NCBI GenBank assembly: GCA_964487255.1
Contig: CAZAQV010000007.1
Location: forward strand, 124,001-188,000
From: CAZAQV01 sp964487255
GTDB taxonomy: Bacteria; Myxococcota_A; Polyangia; Polyangiales; CAZAQV01
Direction of reading: 5' to 3'
Length of the DNA stretch: 64,000 bases
A program made the translations under genes and the position numbers. Positions 1-9,008 of this stretch are shown here, piece after piece. Position 1 is the first letter of the stretch. Each line of letters begins with the position of its first letter. The notes beneath the pieces are model-generated. The model had not been told where the DNA came from and did not search any database. It saw only the letters and a list, made by a program, of their open reading frames with translations.

Positions 1-202
1 TGATCGCACGAGCAAACCGTCCCTCGCGCACCACTTTGCCTCGCACGACAAGCTCTCCTGCATTTTCGTGAACGACTTTTCCCTTGATGACCGTACCGTC
101 GTGCTTCACGATCTGGATTTTGCTCGAGCATCCACCGAACGGCAGCGTCAAACCCAAAACAAGCAAAGCAAAGCCTCCACGACGCGGATTTCGGCACAGC
201 AT
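1..202 (-). CDS. Lipoprotein, C-terminally cut by window edge
   Basis: The reading frame starts at an ATG at 202 and is open to the left edge (67 codons). It begins with a short basic n-region, a hydrophobic stretch and a lipobox ending FGGC, so it should be an exported lipoprotein. After the Cys it reads IQIVKHDGTVIKGKVV, which closely resembles VVVTKRDGTTVRGQVV at the same place in the next gene upstream (205-765). The two genes are therefore adjacent paralogues, two bases apart, and probably cotranscribed. The function is unknown. Confidence 0.65.
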   Translation of the reverse strand, partial: MLCRNPRRGGFALLVLGLTLPFGGCSSKIQIVKHDGTVIKGKVVHENAGELVVRGKVVREGRFARAI

Positions 203-204
203 GG

Positions 205-765
205 CTAGAAGCTCCCCTGAACACCGGCGGCGGCGCCGTGCTGATCGATGGCGAGGGACGGCCTAAGGTACGGATTGGAACACTCGAGTCGCTCTTCGGA
301 TTCTGCTTTTTGAGAAAATCCCCGTTCGAGCAAAAAGACTGATCCCACGGCTGCCGAGATGCCGAGGCCGAGCGAGACGATGCCTGCGGTTCGGTGAAAA
401 TCGCTCCAGTTTCCACCGAAACCTCCTCCTCCGCTGTCGTTGGCCTGCGCGAGCTCTGTCACGCCGAGCACACCAAGACCCGCTGCAGCGAGACCGAGCG
501 CGGTGCCGCCCACGATGAGCCCGTCGCCAGGGTGGTCGACTTCGGCGATATCTCGGCGCTCGATGCGATGTCTTTCACGCGTCGGTGGGTCGTCAGCCCG
601 CTGGACAGCGCCGTCGATGTCCACCGCTTCATGGTCGCTACGAACGACCTGCCCGCGAACCGTCGTGCCGTCACGCTTGGTCACGACGACGCCACCTGAG
701 CAGGCTGCGACAGAAGAAGCGAGTAGTAAAAGAGAGCTAAACCTGCAAACCATGCAATGTGTCAT
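205..765 (-). CDS. Lipoprotein with two hydrophobic segments
   Basis: A lipoprotein of about 186 residues: signal peptide with lipobox SVAAC, then a short basic beta-like segment (VTKRDGTTVRGQVV) shared with the neighbouring gene at 1-202. Two glycine-rich hydrophobic stretches follow in the second half (GLIVGGTALGLAAAGLGVLG and GIVSLGLGISAAVGSVFLL) and could be membrane helices. The longer frame begins with TTG at 783; the ATG at 765 or the one at 753 gives a more normal signal peptide. No family was recognised. Together with 1-202 it forms a pair of diverged tandem duplicates. Confidence 0.65.
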   Translation of the reverse strand: MTHCMVCRFSSLLLLASSVAACSGGVVVTKRDGTTVRGQVVRSDHEAVDIDGAVQRADDPPTRERHRIERRDIAEVDHPGDGLIVGGTALGLAAAGLGVLGVTELAQANDSGGGGFGGNWSDFHRTAGIVSLGLGISAAVGSVFLLERGFSQKAESEERLECSNPYLRPSLAIDQHGAAAGVQGSF

Positions 766-847
766 GCGCGGCAGACAACGCAATGCACATGCCGTCGTGA
801 AAACACTTCAGAATCGGGCAGCGTCTACGAAAGATCGTGAAGCGCAT

Positions 848-876
848 TGTACAGCGGGTGTGCAGATCCCTGTACA
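848..876. promoter_or_regulatory. Inverted repeat TGTACAG...CTGTACA
   Basis: Two 7-bp arms (TGTACAG at 848-854, CTGTACA at 870-876) are separated by 15 bp, in the gap between the DsrE-like gene and the lipoprotein gene, both on the minus strand. It could be an operator for the lipoprotein gene or a weak terminator of the upstream gene. There is no T-run on either side, so an operator is the slightly better guess. Confidence 0.35.
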
Positions 877-894
877 CTCTGAGTCGCGACACGG

Positions 895-1251
895 TTAGAA
901 AACGAGGGTGCGGTCGGACCAAAGCGTCCAGTTTGCGAGCTGCTCAAGGGTGCCGCGCGCCGTGCCCTGTGCCAGCTCTTCATCCGTCATGCCGCGCGCA
1001 TCCATGCACGTTCCGCAGACCTCGACCGCGCCACTTTGGTACGTCACGACCCGGACCATGCGCTCAATGTTGTAATAGCCATTCGGCGTTTTCTGGCCCT
1101 TCTTCGCGCAGGCGACGGCATCGCCCATCAGAAAGACGCGCACCTCTTCGCCCTCGCGTTTGCTGAGTTCACCCGCCAAGCGAAGGGCATTGTAGCTACG
1201 CTCCGAGCCATACGGAGCGTCGTTGAGAATAAACAGCGTTTTGGTCGTCAT
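895..1251 (-). CDS. DsrE/DsrF-like family protein
   Basis: A 118-residue soluble protein with the alpha/beta pattern of DsrE-like small proteins: N-terminal strand TLFILNDAPYGSE, then LRLAGELSKREGEEVRVFLMGDAV and a pair of cysteines in VCGTCMDARGM. DsrE-fold proteins often act in sulfur relay. The adjacent gene is a persulfide-dioxygenase-like hydrolase on the same strand, which fits a role in sulfane-sulfur handling (inference). A TAGAAT hexamer lies 8 nt before the ATG, so the mRNA may have almost no leader. Confidence 0.75.
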   Translation of the reverse strand: MTTKTLFILNDAPYGSERSYNALRLAGELSKREGEEVRVFLMGDAVACAKKGQKTPNGYYNIERMVRVVTYQSGAVEVCGTCMDARGMTDEELAQGTARGTLEQLANWTLWSDRTLVF

Positions 1252-1339
1252 GATTTTCTATTCTACCTGGGTCAACGATCAACGAAACCGAGATTGCGCA
1301 CGCTTACTGACGCGTTTTTCTCTAATAGTCTCTTGTCGA

Positions 1340-2242
1340 TCATTCGCGGCTCGCGCCGGCGTCGTCCGTCCGACTTCGCATGTTGAGCGGCATGCGTAGA
1401 TAGCGGATACCGTTTTCATGCTCTTCCGGTAACCGGCCCGCGTTCACATTGACCTGAACGCTTTGGTAGAGGAGACGCGGTGCGGAGAGCGATGCGTCAC
1501 GCTCGTTACGGAACGCCACGAACGCCTTTCGACTCGTTTCTGCTTGAAGCTGTGGGTTGTTGCGCTTGGACTTTCCGATCGTCGTCTCGTAGCGCATTTC
1601 GCGCCCACCCGGCTGATAGTCATGGCCCACGAATACGCGCATCTCGTCAGGCAGGGCGTAGAGGCGGCCGTGAACAGAGCTGTAGAGGTCGTCCGAACTG
1701 CCCATCGGAAAGTCGCAGCGACCCGTGCCGTAGTCATCCATGAAAAGTGCATCACCCGTGAATAGCGCATCACCGATACGGTAGGTCAGGCACGCAGGGG
1801 TATGCCCTGGGGTTGCGATGGCCTCGATTTGCAGGGTACCTGCTCGCAGCGTTTCACCGTCTTCGATGAGCTTGTCAAACTGCTTACCATCGGTGGCGAA
1901 CCCTTCTGGCAGGTCGAACACCTTCTTGAAGGTTTCTTGCACGACGGTGATCTTTTCACCGATGGCCATGCGCGCATCCAGGCGACGCTTGAGTAGCTGT
2001 GCGCCCGTCAAGTGGTCGGCATGCGCATGGGTCTCAAGAACCCAATGCACGTGCAGGCCGTACTCGTGACTAAAGTCGACGACTTCGTCTACCGATTCAG
2101 TACTGGTACGTGATGCGAGCGGGTCGTAGTTGAGGACAGGATCGATCACGACCGCATCGGACGTCTCCGGATCCCATACGACGTAGGTGAGCGTGTGGGT
2201 TGCCTCGTCGTAGAAGTGCTTAATGCTAGGTTTCGTCGCCAT
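1340..2242 (-). CDS. MBL-fold hydrolase, persulfide dioxygenase-like
   Basis: A 300-residue metallo-beta-lactamase-fold protein. The metal-binding motif THAHADHLTG is at residues 71-80, followed by TPGHTPACLTY and a second-shell motif DDYGTGRCDFP that is characteristic of the ETHE1/Blh persulfide dioxygenase and related glyoxalase II branch. The late GHDYQPGGR supplies the last metal ligand. The family oxidises glutathione or other low-molecular-weight persulfides to sulfite with a single iron. Length is normal. A Shine-Dalgarno-like AAGGA precedes the ATG at 2242. The neighbouring DsrE-like gene supports a sulfur function. Confidence 0.85.
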   Translation of the reverse strand: MATKPSIKHFYDEATHTLTYVVWDPETSDAVVIDPVLNYDPLASRTSTESVDEVVDFSHEYGLHVHWVLETHAHADHLTGAQLLKRRLDARMAIGEKITVVQETFKKVFDLPEGFATDGKQFDKLIEDGETLRAGTLQIEAIATPGHTPACLTYRIGDALFTGDALFMDDYGTGRCDFPMGSSDDLYSSVHGRLYALPDEMRVFVGHDYQPGGREMRYETTIGKSKRNNPQLQAETSRKAFVAFRNERDASLSAPRLLYQSVQVNVNAGRLPEEHENGIRYLRMPLNMRSRTDDAGASRE

Positions 2243-2391
2243 GCTGTCGTCCTTTCCAAGTCATATAAGCACGAGGTGTGCCAGGCGATAGTCCACAAAG
2301 AATCGATGGCTCCAGCCCATGCGAAGCCCGCATGTTTCATCAGTGCAACAGCATGTTGCAACGAAACATTACATGGCTGCGCACAAGGCGC

Positions 2392-4221
2392 TTAAAGCGC
2401 GTCGACCCAGGCGCGGAAGGCCGTAACGACCTCGCCGAGGAGCGCGGAGCCGCGCGCGTGCGCATCGACCACGCTTTCGCCTTGCTCGATTCGCACCTGA
2501 ATGTCGTGGTAGAGCTTGAGCTTCGGCTCGGTCCCAGACGGTCGCATCATGACACGATGGCCGCCTTCGATCTCGAACAAGAGCACGTTGCTTGGCGGCG
2601 TCTGGAACGGCGACACTTTTCCATCGCGTGAGCGCTCGCGCGTCTCGTAGTCCGTCCAGCCAGTTATGGGAAATGCGCCGAATGACACCGGTGGAGGGCT
2701 CTGCGATGAGTGGTGTTTCGAGGAGCCGATCTTGCTACTTCCAGCAAAATCGTTGCTTCGCAGAAACCCTAGCGAAGAGCCAGAAAGACGCTCTCGTGCC
2801 GCACGCATCTTGGCTGCGATTTCTGCCAAGCCATCCGCGCCCGGACGGACGAGCGAAACTTGCTCACTCAAGAACATGCCGTAGCGACGCCACATGACTT
2901 CGCGTTCGCCCAAGAGCGTGCGACCGTATGATTTGCACCACGCCGCCATCTCAGCCATCAAGGTTGCAGCGGAAACGCCGTCTTTGTCGCGCACGAGCGT
3001 ACCGGCGGTGTAACCCAAAGCTTCCTCATAACCGAACACGAAGTCGCGCTCGCCCTCGAGCTCGATCGCGCGGTTGGCGATCCATTTGAACCCTGTCAAG
3101 GTTTGCTCGAAATGCGTGTCGTGAAAACGCGCGATGGAGCCGAGCATGGGCGAGCTCACGACACTTGAGATCACGCACCGCTTCTGGGCATTCGTCACGT
3201 TCGAGTTGGAACCGGCTTCGAGCAGGTAGTGGGCGAGCAGGCATCCGATTTCGTTGCCATTGAGCGTAACGTATTGGCCCTGTTCGTCGCGCACTGCGAC
3301 GGCCAACCTGTCCGCATCGGGGTCGTTGGCCAGCGCAACGTCCGCGGCTTCCTTCTGTGCAAGCGCAAGTAGTAAGTCCATCGCGCCCTCTTCCTCCGGG
3401 TTTGGAAAAGCCACCGTCGGAAAGGAGCCATCCGGTTCTGCCTGCTCGGGGACGGAAAACACCCGCTCGAATCCAGCCTGGCGCAAGGACGCTTTCACGA
3501 AACGATTGCCGACGCCGTGCATGGCCGAGTACGCGATCGTCAAGTCGCGCGGCACATCGCGCTGGACGAGCAACCCCTGCACGCCTTCGAGATACGCCCG
3601 CTCGTCCGTGTCGCCGAGCTTCTCGAACCGCGGGTTGGCGTCGGGGCTTAGCCGCGTCACTTGGTCGAGTCGATCGACCTTCGCGATGCAGTCGGCAATG
3701 CCGTGATCGTGCGGCGGAATGATTTGTGCGCCGTTTTCCCAATACACCTTGTACCCGTTGTACTCAGGCGGGTTGTGACTCGCGGTGACCATAATGCCGG
3801 CCGCCGCATGTTTAGCAAGCACGGCATGTGCCAAGACGGGCGTGGGAACGACCTGGTCGTACGCGTAGACACGAAAACCCGCGCCGAGCGCGACTTCGAT
3901 CGCATCTCTCGCGAACGTGTCGCTCATGCGCCGCCCATCGAACGCAATGCAGATACCGCGGTCTTGCGCATCAGGCACTTGCTCACGCACCCATTCGCAC
4001 AGGCCAGCCGTAGCGCGAATGACCACGGATCGATTCATGCGATTGGGCCCCGGACCGATCAACCCGCGCAGCCCCGCCGTTCCGAACTGAAGCGAGGTAT
4101 AAAAACAGTCCGCGAGCGTCTCTTGGTCACCAGACTCGATGAGTGCCGCAAGCGTGTTACGCGTTTCGGCATCGGGTTCCTGTTCCAGCCAATTCTGTGC
4201 TCGCTCAAGATATTCGCTCAT
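2392..4221 (-). CDS. Phosphohexomutase (phosphoglucomutase/phosphomannomutase)
   Basis: A 609-residue alpha-D-phosphohexomutase that interconverts hexose 1- and 6-phosphates through a phosphoserine. The four family motifs are in order: the phosphoserine loop TASHNPPEYNGYK (about residue 145), the Mg-binding loop DPDADR (canonical DPDGDR), the sugar-specificity loop GYEEALGY, and the phosphate-binding RPSGTEPKLKLY near the C-terminus. The size fits the longer PgcA-like class. The frame extends upstream to 4266, but that would overlap the divergent dehydrogenase gene; the ATG at 4221 (MSEYLERAQ) is the likely start. Substrate preference cannot be read from the sequence. Confidence 0.9.
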   Translation of the reverse strand: MSEYLERAQNWLEQEPDAETRNTLAALIESGDQETLADCFYTSLQFGTAGLRGLIGPGPNRMNRSVVIRATAGLCEWVREQVPDAQDRGICIAFDGRRMSDTFARDAIEVALGAGFRVYAYDQVVPTPVLAHAVLAKHAAAGIMVTASHNPPEYNGYKVYWENGAQIIPPHDHGIADCIAKVDRLDQVTRLSPDANPRFEKLGDTDERAYLEGVQGLLVQRDVPRDLTIAYSAMHGVGNRFVKASLRQAGFERVFSVPEQAEPDGSFPTVAFPNPEEEGAMDLLLALAQKEAADVALANDPDADRLAVAVRDEQGQYVTLNGNEIGCLLAHYLLEAGSNSNVTNAQKRCVISSVVSSPMLGSIARFHDTHFEQTLTGFKWIANRAIELEGERDFVFGYEEALGYTAGTLVRDKDGVSAATLMAEMAAWCKSYGRTLLGEREVMWRRYGMFLSEQVSLVRPGADGLAEIAAKMRAARERLSGSSLGFLRSNDFAGSSKIGSSKHHSSQSPPPVSFGAFPITGWTDYETRERSRDGKVSPFQTPPSNVLLFEIEGGHRVMMRPSGTEPKLKLYHDIQVRIEQGESVVDAHARGSALLGEVVTAFRAWVDAL

Positions 4222-4269
4222 CGCGGGTTGATCTAGCACTAATATCTCGCTCCGAGTACATTGCACGCG

Positions 4270-5835
4270 ATGATCGAACTACAAAGTTACCTTCAAGACG
4301 CGTGGCAGGCCGGCCGTGGCGAGGCCGTGACCCTCGTTGACCCGGCCAACGGCGAGGCCATCGCAAAAGTTGCAGATGGCGAGCTCGACCGCGCCGCGGC
4401 GCTGCGTCACGCACGAGAGGTGGGCGGCCCAGCGCTGCGCAAGATGAGTTTCGCAGAGCGCGGCGCGATGCTCAAGGCACTGAGCAAGGCGCTCGGCCAA
4501 AAACGCGATGCACTCATCGACGACTCGATGCTGAACCTGGGGACGCCCCGCGGAGACGCAAAGTTCGACATCGACGGTGCCATCGGGACCCTGGCCTATT
4601 ATGGAAGTCTGGGTCGACGTCTCGGTGATCAAACGCTTCTACTTGACGGTGACAGCGAGCAACTGAGCCAGTCGGCGCGCTTTTTTGGCCGTCACATTCG
4701 CACCCCTCGGCAGGGTGTCGCTGTGCACATCAACGCATTCAATTTTCCGGCCTGGGGCTTGGCAGAAAAAGCCGCTTGCGCGTGGCTTGCCGGCATGCCG
4801 GTGCTGAGTAAACCCGGCACGAGCACCGCGCTTCTTGCTTACCGCGTCGCACAGGTGATGGTTGAAGCCAACGTGTTGCCCAAAGGCGCATTCTCTTTCC
4901 TCTGCGGCCGCGCAAAAGACCTCCTGGACCATGTCGGTCCGCAAGACGTCATTGCGTTCACCGGTTCGGCCGATACCGGCGCAAAGATCCGTGCACACGA
5001 AAACGTCGTTCGCCACAGCGTGCCCGTCAACGTCGAGGCGGACAGCCTCAACTCTGCCGTGCTCGGGCTCGACGTCGAGTTTGGCTCAGACACCTACCAC
5101 ATGTTTCGGCGCGATGTGGCGCGCGAGATCACACAAAAGTGCGGCCAGAAGTGCACGGCAACACGCCGCATTTTTGTGCCGGCCGACAAGCTCGAACGCG
5201 TGCAGCAAGACTTGATCGAGGAGCTGCGGCGGACCAAAGCCGGCGACCCGCGCACCGAAGGAGTTCGGCTCGGTCCCCTCGTGTCCGCCGAGCAGCACCG
5301 AGACGTGCTTCAGGGTATCGACGATTTTGCGGCTGCTGGACTCAAGCTCGTGCTCGACGGAAAAAAGCCGCAGCTGGAAAGCGGAGATGTCGAGAAGGGC
5401 TGTTTTGTGGGACCCACGCTTTTCGTCGCTGAGGACCCGGACCAAGCGGAGCTTCCACATGAACGCGAAGTCTTTGGTCCCGTGTCAACTCTGATGCCCT
5501 ATCAAAGCGCAGCGCAAGTCGTCGCGCTGGTTGCCAAAGGCCAAGGCAGCCTCGTCGCGTCACTCTATTCGGACGACCGCAAGTTCCTTTCCGAAGTCAT
5601 GCTCGGTGTCGCCCCTTACTCAGGACGCGTTTTTGTTGGCTCGAAGAAAATTGCCGACCAAGCCATGCCACCGGGCGCAGTGCTTCCCTCGTGTGTGCAC
5701 GGTGGACCAGGTCGCGCCGGAGGTGGCGAAGAACTCGGCGGCGAGCGGGGTCTTCACTTCTACATGCAACGCACCGCACTTCAAGGCGACCGCGCATTAC
5801 TCGACAAAATACTCGGCGCAAGCTCCCCCGCATAA
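4270..5835 (+). CDS. Aldehyde dehydrogenase, PaaZ/BoxD type
   Basis: A 521-residue NAD(P)-dependent aldehyde dehydrogenase. It matches the dehydrogenase half of PaaZ end to end: N-terminal LQSYLQDAW, HINAFNFPAWG, the catalytic Glu in EADSLNSAV, the nucleophilic Cys in GQKCTATRR, and the diagnostic C-terminal run VHGGPGRAGGGEELGG then FYMQRTALQG. It has no MaoC-like hydratase domain, so it resembles stand-alone 3,4-dehydroadipyl-CoA semialdehyde dehydrogenase (BoxD) of the benzoyl-CoA epoxide pathway or a PaaZ partial homologue. No other paa or box genes are in the window. A TTG at 4261 could extend it by three codons; the ATG at 4270 is preferred. Confidence 0.85.
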   Translation: MIELQSYLQDAWQAGRGEAVTLVDPANGEAIAKVADGELDRAAALRHAREVGGPALRKMSFAERGAMLKALSKALGQKRDALIDDSMLNLGTPRGDAKFDIDGAIGTLAYYGSLGRRLGDQTLLLDGDSEQLSQSARFFGRHIRTPRQGVAVHINAFNFPAWGLAEKAACAWLAGMPVLSKPGTSTALLAYRVAQVMVEANVLPKGAFSFLCGRAKDLLDHVGPQDVIAFTGSADTGAKIRAHENVVRHSVPVNVEADSLNSAVLGLDVEFGSDTYHMFRRDVAREITQKCGQKCTATRRIFVPADKLERVQQDLIEELRRTKAGDPRTEGVRLGPLVSAEQHRDVLQGIDDFAAAGLKLVLDGKKPQLESGDVEKGCFVGPTLFVAEDPDQAELPHEREVFGPVSTLMPYQSAAQVVALVAKGQGSLVASLYSDDRKFLSEVMLGVAPYSGRVFVGSKKIADQAMPPGAVLPSCVHGGPGRAGGGEELGGERGLHFYMQRTALQGDRALLDKILGASSPA

Positions 5836-5839
5836 CGCG

Positions 5840-6550
5840 ATGCGAAGAGACGATCCTGAAGCAACACCGCTCGGCATCACTGGGCACTTGCCGGCCGAAG
5901 CCGATGTTGTCATCGCCGCGCTAACACCTCTGCTCAGCGCAGCGCGAAAGGCCAAGATCGAAGCTGCGGTGGCGTCACGCACGCGAGACGTCATTCCCGT
6001 GCTCGAAGAGTTTCACGATCCGCACAATGTGTCAGCGGTCCTCCGAAGCGCCGACGCCTTTGGTGTTCAGGAAGTCGCACTCATTCGCAGCGATCTCGAT
6101 TTTCTCGCTGCCAAGCGTGTCGCAAAAGGCACTGAGCGCTGGCTCGACCTTCACTTCTTCGAGTGCGCGCAAGCTTGTGTCGACTTCCTGCGCGAGCGCG
6201 AGTTCACGATTTACGCCGCATCGATGGAGGGGGCGCTGCGGCCCTCGGATATTTCGCCGGACGCAGGCGGTCCTGCGAAAGTCGCTGTGGTGTTCGGCAA
6301 CGAGCATGCAGGGCCTTCCGCGCAAATTCGCAAGGCCGTCGACGGTGTCTTTCAGATCCCGATGGTGGGCTTCGTCGACAGCCTCAACGTGTCGGTGGCC
6401 GCGGCAACCACCTTGCACGTCCTGCGTGCTTCACGCCGTGGAACGCTGGAAGAAGCACAAAAACAGGAGCTGATCGCCCGCTTCATGATGAACTCGGCGA
6501 AGGATGCAGCCCGAATTGTCGAACAATACCAGGCCAGCCTGCAACAATGA
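5840..6550 (+). CDS. trmH: tRNA (guanosine-2'-O)-methyltransferase, TrmH-type
   Basis: A 236-residue SPOUT methyltransferase. The three SpoU/TrmH motifs are present: HDPHNVSAVLRSADAFG, VVFGNEHAG, and IPMVGFVDSLNVSVAAATTLH; the last is typical of TrmH itself, which 2'-O-methylates G18 of tRNA using S-adenosylmethionine in a knotted dimer. The frame is open from 5531, but that part shadows the dehydrogenase gene. The ATG at 5840, four bases after the dehydrogenase stop, is the sensible start, and the two genes are probably cotranscribed. Which RNA is modified is inferred from motif similarity. Confidence 0.88.
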   Translation: MRRDDPEATPLGITGHLPAEADVVIAALTPLLSAARKAKIEAAVASRTRDVIPVLEEFHDPHNVSAVLRSADAFGVQEVALIRSDLDFLAAKRVAKGTERWLDLHFFECAQACVDFLREREFTIYAASMEGALRPSDISPDAGGPAKVAVVFGNEHAGPSAQIRKAVDGVFQIPMVGFVDSLNVSVAAATTLHVLRASRRGTLEEAQKQELIARFMMNSAKDAARIVEQYQASLQQ

Positions 6551-6608
6551 AATAGAGAAGCAGCGAACTTGTTATTCTTCCACGGCTGACTCGTAGCAAA
6601 CCCTAGAC

Positions 6609-9008
6609 ATGGCACCTGCAAGCAAAGGTCGAGGCGCATCGAGCGGCGCCACCACACGACGCAGCGGCCGCGGTCCGCAAAAACGCAACTCCAAGCGGCC
6701 ACCCGCCCATTCCAACAGCAGCGACTCCGGCATGACGCGCTGGCTTCTTCGACTACTGAAGGTTGGCCTCGTATTGGCCGCCATCGGCGCGATCGGAATC
6801 GTGGGGCTGTTCGTCTACTACGGGCGCGACCTGCCCACGGTCGATGAACTGCGTGACTATGAACCGCCGGAGACGACACGTATCGTCGACCGTGAGGGCA
6901 AGGTCCTTGGTGAGTTCTTTTCAGAACGCCGCACTGTCGTTGCCATGGAACGTATGCCTCGCCATCTGATTCTCTCTGTGCTCGCGGCCGAGGACGCTGA
7001 CTTCTACCAGCACGAGGGCATCGACTACCCGTCGATCGTACGCGTCATGCTCTACGGCATCATGGGCAAGCGGCTGCAAGGTGGAAGCACGATCACACAA
7101 CAAGTCGCACGCAACCATCTGCTTTCACTCGAACGCAGGGTCTCGCGCAAAGTGCGCGAAATGATTCTCGCGCGGCGCATCGAGCAGTCCTTTTCGAAGG
7201 AAGATATTCTCTACTTGTACCTCAACCACATTAACTTCGGGCACGGCCGCTACGGAGTTCAAGAGGCTGCCCAGTTTTACTTTGGCAAGAACATCGAGGA
7301 GTTGACGCTAGCCGAATCAAGCTTGATCGCAGGTATCCCGCAATCGCCAACACGCCTTTCGCCCCGGACGCACCCGGAGAACGCGAAAAAACGCCAGCGT
7401 TACGTGCTTTCGCAACTGCGAGCGAAGCGCAAGGAATATTGGCCCGACCTGTCATTGGGCGAAATCGAAGAAGCGGAGCAGACCGAAATCAAGCTCGCGC
7501 CGCCACCCGCAGCGCGACCGGAACACGCGTATGAGATGCGTTCCCAAGTCGAGCGTCTGATGAAGGAACAACTCGACGGAGACAACTACCATCAGCTCGG
7601 GCTCACGATCCACACGACGCTCGACCTTGACCTGCAAACGAAGCTGCGAAAAGCGCTGCGTGGCCACCTTCAGGGCCTAGACCGCCAACTCGGCGTTCGG
7701 CTGCCGTGGCGCAAGCGTCGGGCGAAACCGTCTAAAGCGGTTGAATCACTGGCGGGCAAGTTCGGTAAGACCTTCATCGCAACCGTCAACGAGGTTTCCG
7801 ACTCGAACATCAAGCTCACGGTGGCGGGGCACGACGCGGAGATGCCTCGCAGCTTCTTGCGCCGCTTCGCACGCAAACGCAAGAAGGGCCAGGATGCGCA
7901 AGTCGAAATCAGCGAGGGCCAACTGTTGCCCGTCATGCTCGATAGCGCGCCCAACGGCCAGGACCAGGTTCGCGTTCGGCCGTCTCTAGGACCTGAGGCC
8001 GCCATCATCGTGATGGAGGCAAAGACGGGGGACGTCCTCGCCATGGTCGGCGGTTACGACGACCGCCCCGGTCTAAACCGTGCATTGCAGGCGAAACGTC
8101 AACCGGGCTCCACCTTCAAAACGATTGTCTACGCTTACGGAATCGAACAAAGGAAGCTCACCGCTGCAACCGTCGTGCTCGACGCGCCCGTGGTCTATGA
8201 CGAGTGGAAGCCTTCTAACTTCGAAGCGTGGAACCACCAAGGACCGATCCGGATTCGCGAGGCCCTCGCGAAATCGGTGAACTTGGTCGCCGTTCGTACC
8301 ATGGAGGACCTCGAAGCGGAGAACGTCGCCGAGTTTGCAAAAGAGCTCGGCATCGAGTCCGAGCTTCAAGCCGACCTCGCACTCGCACTCGGAGCCTCGG
8401 TCGTCACACCGCTTGAGATGGTCAAGGCCTACGCCGTCTTTGCGCGTGGTGGGCAAGCGAGGCCAGCACGCTGGATCAAGTCCGTCGCTGGCTTGGACAA
8501 GACCTGGGAACGCGGCGAACCTGAGGAGGTCATGTCGCCAGAAGCGGCTTCAATCACGACTTCGCTCCTGCGAAGCGTGGTGACCGATGGAACCGGGCGC
8601 GCAGCGCAATCACTTCCCTATCCTGTCGCGGGAAAGACGGGCACAAGCAACAAGGCGCGCGATGCCTGGTTCGTCGGTTACAGCAGCGACTTGGTGATCG
8701 GTGTGTGGGTCGGATACGACGACGGTCGCCCGCTCGGCCGAAAGCAGGGCGGAAGTCGAACCGCGCTTCCACTCTGGGTTGAGGCCATGAAGATCGCAAT
8801 GGAAGGGCGAAAAGCAAGCGACTTCACGTTCCCTGAGACACTCGTACGACGCTCGATCGACCCGAAGACCGGCCTTCTCGCCTACGAAGGTCAAGCGGAC
8901 GCGATCGAAGAAATCTTCATCGAAGGCACCGAACCGACGGAGACTGCTCCGTCACCCGACCAACTCGATACGACGTCTTTTCTCGTTGAGGAGCTTGGCT
9001 CACAGTGA
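6609..9008 (+). CDS. Penicillin-binding protein 1A family (bifunctional)
   Basis: A 799-residue class A PBP that polymerises and cross-links peptidoglycan in the periplasm. A Ser/Arg-rich cytoplasmic tail of about 40 residues precedes one membrane helix (LLKVGLVLAAIGAIGIVGLFVYY). The GT51 glycosyltransferase domain shows EDADFYQHEG, GGSTITQQVARN and RRIEQSFSKEDIL. An inserted domain (about 340-450) with a basic stretch corresponds to the OB-like domain of PBP1A. The transpeptidase has the SxxK nucleophile in QPGSTFK (about residue 501), SxN in AKSVNL, and KTGTS. The stop overlaps the GTG start of the histidine kinase gene (GTGA), suggesting coupled translation. Confidence 0.93.
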   Translation: MAPASKGRGASSGATTRRSGRGPQKRNSKRPPAHSNSSDSGMTRWLLRLLKVGLVLAAIGAIGIVGLFVYYGRDLPTVDELRDYEPPETTRIVDREGKVLGEFFSERRTVVAMERMPRHLILSVLAAEDADFYQHEGIDYPSIVRVMLYGIMGKRLQGGSTITQQVARNHLLSLERRVSRKVREMILARRIEQSFSKEDILYLYLNHINFGHGRYGVQEAAQFYFGKNIEELTLAESSLIAGIPQSPTRLSPRTHPENAKKRQRYVLSQLRAKRKEYWPDLSLGEIEEAEQTEIKLAPPPAARPEHAYEMRSQVERLMKEQLDGDNYHQLGLTIHTTLDLDLQTKLRKALRGHLQGLDRQLGVRLPWRKRRAKPSKAVESLAGKFGKTFIATVNEVSDSNIKLTVAGHDAEMPRSFLRRFARKRKKGQDAQVEISEGQLLPVMLDSAPNGQDQVRVRPSLGPEAAIIVMEAKTGDVLAMVGGYDDRPGLNRALQAKRQPGSTFKTIVYAYGIEQRKLTAATVVLDAPVVYDEWKPSNFEAWNHQGPIRIREALAKSVNLVAVRTMEDLEAENVAEFAKELGIESELQADLALALGASVVTPLEMVKAYAVFARGGQARPARWIKSVAGLDKTWERGEPEEVMSPEAASITTSLLRSVVTDGTGRAAQSLPYPVAGKTGTSNKARDAWFVGYSSDLVIGVWVGYDDGRPLGRKQGGSRTALPLWVEAMKIAMEGRKASDFTFPETLVRRSIDPKTGLLAYEGQADAIEEIFIEGTEPTETAPSPDQLDTTSFLVEELGSQ

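Noticed and set aside
3026..3742. 238-residue minus-strand frame inside the phosphohexomutase gene
   Set aside because: Arg-rich composition of a shadow frame; the overlapping gene has all family motifs.
5531..5839. N-terminal extension of the TrmH frame
   Set aside because: It lies over the aldehyde dehydrogenase 3' end in another frame and lacks family similarity; ATG 5840 fits TrmH.
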